Below, piece after piece: positions 1 to 6,165 of a stretch of DNA of 7,328 nucleotides. Below the pieces are notes generated by a model, which was not told where the DNA came from, made no database searches, and was given only the letters and a program-made list of their open reading frames with translations. Position 1 is the stretch's first letter, and each line of letters begins with the position of its first letter. The position numbers and the translations under genes were made by a program. Source of the stretch: JBDTMC01 sp039934475 (GTDB lineage: Bacteria; Acidobacteriota; Terriglobia; Bryobacterales; Bryobacteraceae); the NCBI GenBank assembly GCA_039934475.1, contig JBDTMC010000399.1, positions 1 to 7,328 of the forward strand. Direction: 5' to 3'.

Positions 1-639
1 GAATTCGAGTTTTTGGGGCGGGCGGATGAGCAGATTAAAGTCCGCGGTTATCGCATTGAACCGCAAGAGGTGTCGCTGGCGCTGAATCGTCACCCGAACG
101 TTAAGGCGAGCGCCGTTATAGCGGTGGACGATTGCCGGCAGGACAAACAATTAGTTGCATATGTAGTAACCGGCAACGAGATGGATACCAGTAGTCTGGC
201 GGATTTTCTCACCGGAGTGCTGCCTGTCTATATGATTCCCACGGCGTTTGTCCGTCTATCTGAACTGCCGCTGACACCAAACGGCAAGGTGGACCGGGCA
301 AAGCTGCCCCGGCCGGCCGACGCGGCTGCCGGCACCGAAGCCCCGCGCAACGGATTCATCGGTCCGCGGTCTGAAGTGGAGAAGAGGGTAGAAAGAGTTG
401 TTGCACAGCTTCTAGGGCTGGAGCGCGTCAGCGTGCGCGACAATTTGTTTCAACTAGGCGGACACTCCCTATTCGGCGCCCAGGTGATTGCCAGGGTACG
501 CGACAACTTCGGCGTGGAATTACCCTTGCGTAAAGTGTTTGAGCAGCCGACGGTGGAACTGCTGTCGAGGCAGATTGAATTGGCCGTGCTAGCGCGAATC
601 AGGGCGACGAAAGCCGCCGCCGCGGCAGTTGGGGATTAA
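1..639 (+). CDS. NRPS protein, C-terminal part: adenylation-domain tail plus carrier (T/PCP) domain, 5'-truncated
   Basis: The reading frame is open from base 1, giving 212 visible residues, so the start lies outside the window. Residues 5-21 form adenylation motif A8 (GRADEQIKVRGYRIEP), residues near 74-85 match A9 (LPVYMIP), and the A10 motif NGKVD carries the catalytic lysine K96. A carrier domain follows, with the phosphopantetheine attachment motif LGGHSL (S156). After it come about 55 residues ending in an Ala-rich tail, and then the stop: no condensation, epimerase or thioesterase domain follows. The protein therefore ends as A-T and must pass its aminoacyl (or peptidyl) thioester to another polypeptide, most plausibly through the free condensation protein two genes downstream. 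The residues that set amino acid specificity lie upstream of base 1, so the substrate cannot be read. Whether more modules precede the A domain is unknown. The stop overlaps the P450 start by one base. Confidence 0.95.
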   Translation, partial: EFEFLGRADEQIKVRGYRIEPQEVSLALNRHPNVKASAVIAVDDCRQDKQLVAYVVTGNEMDTSSLADFLTGVLPVYMIPTAFVRLSELPLTPNGKVDRAKLPRPADAAAGTEAPRNGFIGPRSEVEKRVERVVAQLLGLERVSVRDNLFQLGGHSLFGAQVIARVRDNFGVELPLRKVFEQPTVELLSRQIELAVLARIRATKAAAAAVGD

Positions 640-641
640 TG
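637..641 (+). promoter_or_regulatory. TAATG stop/start overlap coupling NRPS and P450 translation
   Basis: The TAA stop of the A-T protein (637-639) shares its last A with the ATG (639-641) of the P450 gene. A GGGGA run at 631-635 is the only nearby Shine-Dalgarno-like sequence and is weak and close, so the P450 is probably translated by re-initiation coupled to the NRPS gene. In-frame ATGs at 645 and 657 are alternative starts that would remove 2 or 6 residues. Confidence 0.75.
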
Positions 642-1907
642 GAGATGGATCGTCCTATGGTGGTGTCAGATACTACATATCACCCCTCCGACTCCGATCT
701 GAGCCTGTTTCACTTGCTCGATCCCGGTGTACTGGCGGATCCTTATCCTCTTTATGCGAGGCTGAGGACGATCGACCCGGTGCATTGGGATGCCTTTCTG
801 CACGCTTGGATCGTGACCGGATATGACGATGTGATGCGCGTCCTAAAGACGTTTTCAGCCGACCGCACGCCATCGCCGGAGCTGCTGACGAAGATGGGCT
901 TGGAAGCGATGGGCCCGATCGCGCAAGTGATGGTGAAGCAGATGCTGTTTATGGACGCGCCCGCGCACACGCGGATTCGCGCGCTGGCGGCTTATGCATT
1001 TACGCCCGCCCGCGTGCAGTCCCTGCGGGATCGCATCCAGCAGATCATGGATTCGCTGATTGACGACCTGCGAGGACGGGACGAAGTAGACATCATCGCC
1101 GAAATCGCTAACCCATTGCCGGCGATTGTGACAGCGCACATGCTTGGTGTTCCCGAATCGGATCACCGGCAGTTGAAAGCGTGGTCAGCCGATTTTGCGG
1201 AGATGCTGGGAAACTTCCAACACAACCCGAACCGCATCGCGCAAATGTTGGAGACGGTGCGGAACGTGACGGCGTATTTCGACGCGGCGGTGGAGGAACA
1301 GCATCGCAATCCGCGTGGGGGGTTGATTCACGCGCTTTCGAACGCGGAGGTGGACGGGGACCGCTTCACGCAGGAAGAGGTGGTGGCGAACACGATTGTG
1401 ACGATGGTGGGGGGCCAGGAGACCACGACGAATTTGATTGGCAACGGATTGCTGACGCTGTTCAGGAATCCAGAGGCGAAGCAACAACTCACAGATCATC
1501 CAGAACTGATGGTAAGCGCCGTAGAAGAGCTGCTGCGGTATGAAAGCCCGAGTCAGCATACCGGCCGTATCGCTCCGGCGGATGTGGAACTTAGCGGCAA
1601 GGTGATTCACAAGGGGCAAGCGGTGCTGGCTGTGATGGCCGCGGCGAATCGGGACCCAGCCCGCTTCTCAAACCCGGACCAACTGGACCTGACCCGAGCC
1701 GATAACCGTCATTTGGCGTTTGGGTGGGCCGCTCACTTCTGCTTTGGTGCTCCACTGGCGCGCATGGAGGCGCAGATCGCCTTCGCAACCATCTTGCGGC
1801 GGTTCAGCAATCTGCGGTTGCAGACCGAGAATCTGGAATGGCGTTTTAACCTCGGCCTGCGCGGGCTAGTGGCCTTGCCGGCACGATTTGACGGCATACT
1901 TCCCTGA
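639..1907 (+). CDS. Cytochrome P450 monooxygenase, candidate NRPS-tailoring hydroxylase
   Basis: A 422-residue protein without signal peptide or membrane anchor, the usual size of soluble bacterial P450s. The landmarks are in order: C-helix DAPAHTRIR (106-114, with heme-propionate-contacting H110 and R114); I-helix VGGQETTT with the acid-alcohol pair E261/T262; K-helix ExxR at E297-R300; heme loop FGWAAHFCFG at 361-370 with proximal thiolate C368. The usual heme-loop pattern is FGxGxHxCxG; here the second glycine is alanine (A364). The protein needs ferredoxin and reductase partners, none of which are encoded here. Its position between an A-T protein and the C protein, with a one-base overlap to the former, resembles A-T/P450 pairs such as NovH/NovI, in which the P450 beta-hydroxylates an aminoacyl group on the carrier. 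That is an inference; oxidation of the released peptide is the alternative. The family (P450) is certain, the substrate is not. Confidence 0.95.
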   Translation: MEMDRPMVVSDTTYHPSDSDLSLFHLLDPGVLADPYPLYARLRTIDPVHWDAFLHAWIVTGYDDVMRVLKTFSADRTPSPELLTKMGLEAMGPIAQVMVKQMLFMDAPAHTRIRALAAYAFTPARVQSLRDRIQQIMDSLIDDLRGRDEVDIIAEIANPLPAIVTAHMLGVPESDHRQLKAWSADFAEMLGNFQHNPNRIAQMLETVRNVTAYFDAAVEEQHRNPRGGLIHALSNAEVDGDRFTQEEVVANTIVTMVGGQETTTNLIGNGLLTLFRNPEAKQQLTDHPELMVSAVEELLRYESPSQHTGRIAPADVELSGKVIHKGQAVLAVMAAANRDPARFSNPDQLDLTRADNRHLAFGWAAHFCFGAPLARMEAQIAFATILRRFSNLRLQTENLEWRFNLGLRGLVALPARFDGILP

Positions 1908-1909
1908 AC

Positions 1910-1914
1910 AAGGA
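1910..1914 (+). promoter_or_regulatory. Probable ribosome binding site AAGGA of the condensation gene
   Basis: AAGGA lies in the 10-nt gap between the P450 stop (1905-1907) and the ATG at 1918. The spacing of 3 nt is shorter than ideal. The ATG is still preferred over an in-frame TTG at 1888, which lies inside the P450 gene, and over an in-frame GTG at 1948. Confidence 0.55.
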
Positions 1915-1917
1915 TCC

Positions 1918-3450
1918 ATGGAAGACTCGACTATCATCGGGGGGGACGTGAGCGGCGGGTACGAACCCCTGAGCGCCGAAGAGCAGGCTGCGTTAGATGC
2001 GTGGCTGAGCAGCAACGAGCCATTGACGACGGCGGGTTCCTACACGATTCCCGTGGACCCTCATCGAGTGGTGGCCCCAGCGTCGTCCGGGCAGGAGCAG
2101 ATATGGATGCACTCCGAGATGGCCGGCGGGCACGTGCTCTACAATGAGGCCGTCACCGTTCATTACCACGGAGAGTTCGACGCGGTCGCCCTGAACCGAA
2201 GCCTCAACGAGTTTGTCAGGCGCCACGCCGCGTGGCGTACCAGCTTCGCCTGGCACGACGGGGCCTTGCAGCAGGTGGTGCATCCGCGCCTTGAAGTACC
2301 CATGCCCTTCACGGACTTAAGCGGGCTTTCGGCGGGAGAGCGTGAAGAGCGAGCCGTGTCGATCGCCTGCGGCGATGCGCTTATCCCGTTCGATCTGTCA
2401 CGCGGTCCGCTGCTGCGCTGCCGATTGATTCGCTTTTCCAGTACCGAGCACCGTCTGTACTTGACGCTGCACCACATCATCTTCGACGGCGTGTCCCTCT
2501 ACGGTATTTTCCTGCCACAACTGGCTTCCCTGTATCGCGCCTACGCGAGAGGAGTTCAGCCTCATCCACATCAACCATCGGTGCAGTATCCGGATTATGC
2601 CGACTGGCACAGGAAACGGATGCAGGGTGGTGAGCTTGCGTCCCAGCTGCAGAATTTGAAGGAAGCGCTCTCAGACCTGCCGACCCTCGACCTGCGGTTG
2701 GACTTTTCCCGCGGCGAGGTTCAGAGTTTCCACGGATCGATGGAGCGGTTTCTGGTTCCGGCCGCAGTGGCAGAGGGACTACGAGGGATTGGAAATCGAA
2801 CAGGAGCAACCTTATTTATGGTACTTACCGCTGTGCTGGCGGAGCAGTTGCGCCGCCGCTGCGGGCAGGTTGACCTCCCTCTAGGTAGTGCCAGTTCGAG
2901 CCGGAAATGGTCAGAGACCGAGGATATCGTAGGGTTCTTTCTCAATACCATCGTGCTTCGAGTGGACGCTTCGGGGGATCCCACATTTCTTCAACTTGTG
3001 GAGCGGGTGCGGGAGGTTACCATCGCCGCATTAAGCCGGGACGATGTCCCCTTCCCGTTGCTTGCAAGGGAGCTTGCTCCGCGCCGCGATGCATCCACTC
3101 ACCCCTTATTTCAGGTGATGTTCTCTTTGGAGCCTCCGCTCGGGGAGTTGGATGCCGGCTGGCGATTCACGCAAATGGATGTGGAAACGGGCCTCACTAA
3201 ATTCGACTTGCATCTGGAGATGGACGAGCGCAAGGAGGGAATTCTGGCCCGCTACATCTACAACACAGATCTCTTCTTTCCGGACACAATCCGCGCTATG
3301 GCTGAGGACTGGCAGACTATCGCGAAGGCAGTTGTCGCGTCGCCCGATGTGCCACTGTCTGAGCTGAGCGGCGAGCGACAAGCTGGGCTTTGGTGGCGCC
3401 TTCGTGGATTATTTGGAAAAAAGAAGAACGGAGGTTCGCGTGCGTCCTGA
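1918..3450 (+). CDS. Stand-alone NRPS condensation (C) domain protein
   Basis: A 510-residue protein made of one complete condensation domain, which forms the amide bond between an upstream thioester-bound donor and the aminoacyl acceptor on the next carrier. Motifs in order: a variant C1 (SGQEQIWMHSEM, from S57), C2 RHAAWRTSF (102-110), catalytic C3 HHIIFDG with H185, H186 and D190, C4-like YADWHR, C5 GFFLNTIVLRVD (from G339), C6 HPLFQVMF (from H395) and C7 RYIYNTDLF (445-453). All catalytic residues are intact. About 45 residues precede the domain, including LSAEEQAALDAWL, an acidic likely helix that could be a docking segment. The C-terminus is a linker remnant (PLSELSGERQ) followed by a Trp-rich and basic tail (LWWRLRGLFGKKK). 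The gene ends inside the start of the A-T-TE gene, so together they form one C-A-T-TE module in two chains. The C1 and C2 wording differs from ordinary L-C-L domains; the subtype is not settled. A sequencing frameshift joining it to the next gene is a live alternative. Confidence 0.93.
   Translation: MEDSTIIGGDVSGGYEPLSAEEQAALDAWLSSNEPLTTAGSYTIPVDPHRVVAPASSGQEQIWMHSEMAGGHVLYNEAVTVHYHGEFDAVALNRSLNEFVRRHAAWRTSFAWHDGALQQVVHPRLEVPMPFTDLSGLSAGEREERAVSIACGDALIPFDLSRGPLLRCRLIRFSSTEHRLYLTLHHIIFDGVSLYGIFLPQLASLYRAYARGVQPHPHQPSVQYPDYADWHRKRMQGGELASQLQNLKEALSDLPTLDLRLDFSRGEVQSFHGSMERFLVPAAVAEGLRGIGNRTGATLFMVLTAVLAEQLRRRCGQVDLPLGSASSSRKWSETEDIVGFFLNTIVLRVDASGDPTFLQLVERVREVTIAALSRDDVPFPLLARELAPRRDASTHPLFQVMFSLEPPLGELDAGWRFTQMDVETGLTKFDLHLEMDERKEGILARYIYNTDLFFPDTIRAMAEDWQTIAKAVVASPDVPLSELSGERQAGLWWRLRGLFGKKKNGGSRAS
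3417..3423 (+). other. A6G homopolymer tract in the C / A-T-TE overlap
   Basis: AAAAAAG lies where both the C frame and the A-T-TE frame are open; the latter is open from 3368, after a TGA at 3365-3367. Removing one A from the run would join the two genes into a single C-A-T-TE protein of 1407 residues. In the C frame the codons read GGA-AAA-AAG, which is the phase of a classical -1 slippery heptamer, but a -1 shift leads to the third frame and not into the A-T-TE gene. Confidence 0.6.
3430..3434 (+). promoter_or_regulatory. Strong ribosome binding site GGAGG deciding the GTG start at 3440
   Basis: GGAGG is followed by a 5-nt spacer (TTCGC) and then GTG at 3440. This is near-ideal initiation geometry and supports a real, separately translated A-T-TE protein. 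It favours 3440 over the in-frame GTG at 3404, which has no comparable site upstream and would add only 12 charged residues. Confidence 0.8.
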
Positions 3451-6142
3451 ACTTCCACACGAAGAAAGCCATCGCTGTATTCATGAGCTATTCGCGGAAC
3501 AGGTCCAGCTGCGTCCGGAGGCGATCGCCCTGGAGCATGCGGAAGGGACGATCTCTTACTCCGCGCTAGGGCGAATGGCGGACCAGGTCTGCGACGTGGT
3601 GTTGAGTTACGGATTCCATCCAGAGACTAGAATCGGAGTATCGGAGGGCCGTTCGGCGGAACATGTGGCCGCTCTGTTGGGCATCCTGAAGGCTGGCTGT
3701 TGCTACGTGCCACTGGATACGGAGTTGCCGGTGGAGCGCCTGAGATTCCTGGTGGACGATGCCAATGTACGGTTGATGCTGGGCGCCAGCTCTCTGCAAA
3801 CCGCTTTCGAACTACGGGTACCAGAGATTCCGTTCCTCGCTCTGGACAAGCTGCCTACTCCGCAGCGCTCCCAGCAACTGCCGACTGTGACTTCACGCAA
3901 CCTGGCGTACGTCATGTACACTTCCGGGTCCACCGGTGTGCCGAAGGGCGTGATGGTGGAGCATCGTTCGGTGGTGCGTCTTGTGAAGAATACGAACTAC
4001 TTCACGGTGGAGCCGCGGGATGTGTTTCTGCGGCTTGCGCCGTCGTCGTTTGACGCAGCGACGTTTGAGATTTGGGCGCCGCTACTCAATGGGGCGAGGC
4101 TGGCTCTGGCGCCCGACGGTGAGCTTGCGCTGTCGGCCATCGAAGATACAGTTCGGGGATTCGGGGTCACTGTGTTATGGCTAACCGCCGGGCTGTTTCA
4201 CGCTTTGGTGGATGAGCGTCCGGCCACCTTCCGGAAGGTGAAACAGCTTCTCGCCGGTGGAGATGTACTCTCGCCCGCTCACGTCCGCAAGGCGCTGGCG
4301 GCGATGGATGACGGCTGCGTAATCAACGGATACGGACCCACTGAGAACACGACGTTTACGTGTTGTTACCGGGCGACGGCAGGCAGCCTTGGCGGCGAGA
4401 CAGTGCCCATTGGAACGCCGATCAAGGACACGCAGGTTTACATCCTGGATTCTGAACTCGCTCCTGTGGCTGAGGGTGAGAGTGGAGAGATCTGTATTGC
4501 GGGCGACGGTCTAGCGCGCGGGTATCTGAATCGACCGGATCTGGATGGAGAGGCGTTTGCGGCTGTGACCTTCGAGGGCAAAGTGGTACGCCTTTATCGC
4601 AGCGGCGACCTGGGACGCGTGCTGCCATCGGGCGACATCGAGTTTTGCGGGCGAATCGACGACCAGATCAAACTGCGTGGGTTCCGCATAGAGCCCGGTG
4701 AAATTGAAACGGCAGCTATCCGCGGAGGCGGCGTACTGCAGGCGTGCGTGATCGGCTTGGATGCCCCTGGCGGCGACAAGCAACTTGCGTGCTGTTTCGT
4801 GACCGCGGCAGGCTCTCCTACGACGGCGGAGGATTTACGGCACCATTTAAAAGCAATCCTGCCGGCGTACATGGTTCCAGGGCGGTTTATCCAACTTGGC
4901 ACGTTGCCGTTAACCACCAACGGCAAGGTAGACCGGCGCAAGCTACGTGAGATCGCGTTGCAGTCAAGCGCCGGCTCGGCTGCGGCAATCGAATTTGAGG
5001 GAGAGGAGGAACGGGCGCTGGGGACGATGTTCCAGTCGCTGCTTGGCATCGATCATGTCTCGCTGGACGATGACTTCTTCGCGGTGGGCGGCCATTCCCT
5101 GGTAGCAGCGAGGCTGTTTGCGCAGATCGAGGATCGCTTTGGAAAGAAGCTGCCACTCATCACTGTCTTCAAAGCACCAACCATTCGTAAACTGGCGGCC
5201 GTACTCCGTCAGCCGGCGTATACCACCAAGGACTGGTCGACGCTGGTTCCGATGCGCACGAGTGGGCGCCGAAAACCGTTGTTCTTAGTGCATGCCATCG
5301 GCGGCAACGTTCTCAATTATCAGCCGCTCGATAAACACTTACCAGCGGATTTGCCCCTGTACGCTCTACAGGCGCCGGGCCTGAAAGAGAAGCGGGCTAA
5401 GGCGATGAGTATTGAAGAGATGGCGCGATCGTATGTCGCGGCGGTGCGTTCCGTGCAGCCGACAGGTCCCTATCGGTTCGGGGGGTATTCTGCTGGCGGG
5501 GTGCTGGCTTTTGAGATGGCTCAGCAACTGACGGAGGCGGGGGAAACGGTGTCGAATCTGTTTCTGTTCGACTCGTCAGTGGAGCCGTCGGCGGCATCCT
5601 CGTTGCGGGCGGGAAGATTCAAGGCGGCCGCCTTGCGCACGTGGCGGACAATCTGGTGGAATCTGCACTACATGGCGCGCACCGATTTGCGCTTCTTCGC
5701 ATCACGCAAAGCACAGAATCTCTGGCTGAACCTCAAGGTATTGTTGTACCAGACCCAGGGGCTGCTACGACGGGCGCCGAGCTTGCTGAGGTCCACGAGC
5801 CTGCTTACCGTGGAGCAGGGATTCGTGCACGCGCTGGAGAGGTATACCCCCAAACCCTACGCGGGTACGGCGGTACTGTTCCGGACGCGGGAATCCGACT
5901 TTTATAACCCCGACACGACACTTGGATGGAGCCGCCTGATGCAGGGTGGCCTGGATGTGGTGAACGCCGAGGGGGACCACGACACAATGTTCGCCGAGCC
6001 TCACATAGAGGCGCTGAGTCTGACGATTGCCGAGTACCTGAACGGATCGGGAACGTGCCGCCAGCGAATCGATCTGGCGCCGGATTCCTCATTGGCTGGG
6101 GGAAGCCAAGATGCTTCGTCGCGCGTATTTGGCTCGGCTTAG
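3440..6142 (+). CDS. NRPS terminal protein: adenylation (valine-type) - carrier - thioesterase
   Basis: A 900-residue protein from the GTG at 3440 (912 if started at 3404). The chain begins in the C-A linker, and the A domain opens with CIHELFAEQV. Adenylation motifs: A2 LKAGCCYVPLD, A3 YTSGSTGVPKG (160-170), A4 FDAATFEIW, A5 NGYGPTENTTF, A6 GEICIAGDGLARGYLNRP, A7 YRSGD, A8 GRIDDQIKLRGFRIEP, A10 TTNGKVDR with K496. By hand alignment to GrsA, the pocket residues are D205, A206, F209, W247, L271, G273, G297, T305, F306 and K496: DAFWLGGTFK, one residue from the gramicidin S/tyrocidine valine code DAFWIGGTFK, so valine is predicted. The carrier motif VGGHSL has S553. The thioesterase is an alpha/beta hydrolase with an apparently complete triad: GGYSAGG (S684), LFDSS (D711) and GDHDTMF (H847). 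It releases the peptide by hydrolysis or cyclisation. About 40 residues follow without a recognised motif. The gene overlaps the C gene by 11 nt and is very likely its module partner. Confidence 0.95.
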   Translation: MRPELPHEESHRCIHELFAEQVQLRPEAIALEHAEGTISYSALGRMADQVCDVVLSYGFHPETRIGVSEGRSAEHVAALLGILKAGCCYVPLDTELPVERLRFLVDDANVRLMLGASSLQTAFELRVPEIPFLALDKLPTPQRSQQLPTVTSRNLAYVMYTSGSTGVPKGVMVEHRSVVRLVKNTNYFTVEPRDVFLRLAPSSFDAATFEIWAPLLNGARLALAPDGELALSAIEDTVRGFGVTVLWLTAGLFHALVDERPATFRKVKQLLAGGDVLSPAHVRKALAAMDDGCVINGYGPTENTTFTCCYRATAGSLGGETVPIGTPIKDTQVYILDSELAPVAEGESGEICIAGDGLARGYLNRPDLDGEAFAAVTFEGKVVRLYRSGDLGRVLPSGDIEFCGRIDDQIKLRGFRIEPGEIETAAIRGGGVLQACVIGLDAPGGDKQLACCFVTAAGSPTTAEDLRHHLKAILPAYMVPGRFIQLGTLPLTTNGKVDRRKLREIALQSSAGSAAAIEFEGEEERALGTMFQSLLGIDHVSLDDDFFAVGGHSLVAARLFAQIEDRFGKKLPLITVFKAPTIRKLAAVLRQPAYTTKDWSTLVPMRTSGRRKPLFLVHAIGGNVLNYQPLDKHLPADLPLYALQAPGLKEKRAKAMSIEEMARSYVAAVRSVQPTGPYRFGGYSAGGVLAFEMAQQLTEAGETVSNLFLFDSSVEPSAASSLRAGRFKAAALRTWRTIWWNLHYMARTDLRFFASRKAQNLWLNLKVLLYQTQGLLRRAPSLLRSTSLLTVEQGFVHALERYTPKPYAGTAVLFRTRESDFYNPDTTLGWSRLMQGGLDVVNAEGDHDTMFAEPHIEALSLTIAEYLNGSGTCRQRIDLAPDSSLAGGSQDASSRVFGSA

Positions 6143-6156
6143 GGAAGGAGGCAACT

Positions 6157-6160
6157 GGAG
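6157..6160 (+). promoter_or_regulatory. Ribosome binding site GGAG for the GTG start at 6166
   Basis: GGAG with a 5-nt spacer (ATATC) precedes GTG at 6166. A second purine-rich block, AAGGAGG at 6145-6151, lies farther up, 14 nt from the start. No ATG, GTG or TTG occurs in this frame in the roughly 100 nt upstream, which supports 6166. The two sites together fill the 23-nt gap after the A-T-TE stop, leaving no room for a terminator or a full promoter. Confidence 0.75.
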
Positions 6161-6165
6161 ATATC

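Noticed and set aside
1..6. GAATTC at base 1 as evidence of a clone or vector junction
   Set aside because: The adenylation-domain frame reads straight through these bases (E-F), as expected of native sequence. It may be where a restriction fragment was cut, but it is not a biological feature.
1888..1917. TTG start at 1888 for the condensation protein
   Set aside because: It lies inside the P450 gene without a clear ribosome binding site. ATG 1918 has AAGGA just upstream and follows the P450 stop.
1948..2010. LSAEEQAALDAWL in the condensation protein resembling the N-terminal motif of FecR-type anti-sigma proteins
   Set aside because: The similarity covers about 13 residues of a generic acidic helix, with no sigma or TonB gene nearby; treated as coincidence or a docking helix.
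3417..3423. A AAA AAG in the C reading frame, the phase used for -1 programmed frameshifting (dnaX type)
   Set aside because: The A-T-TE gene is in the +1 frame relative to the C gene. A -1 shift enters the third frame and meets a stop near 3570 after about 50 codons with no recognisable protein, so it cannot fuse the two domains. No stimulatory hairpin was evident.
3404..3439. Upstream GTG start at 3404 for the A-T-TE protein (12 extra residues)
   Set aside because: No Shine-Dalgarno sequence precedes it at proper distance and the added residues are not domain sequence. GTG 3440 has GGAGG at 5-nt spacing.
16..4710. Possible recent duplication between the two A8 regions (16-66 and 4650-4700)
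   Set aside because: The proteins match because the motif is conserved, but codons and several residues differ throughout, so this is ordinary family similarity and not a DNA repeat.
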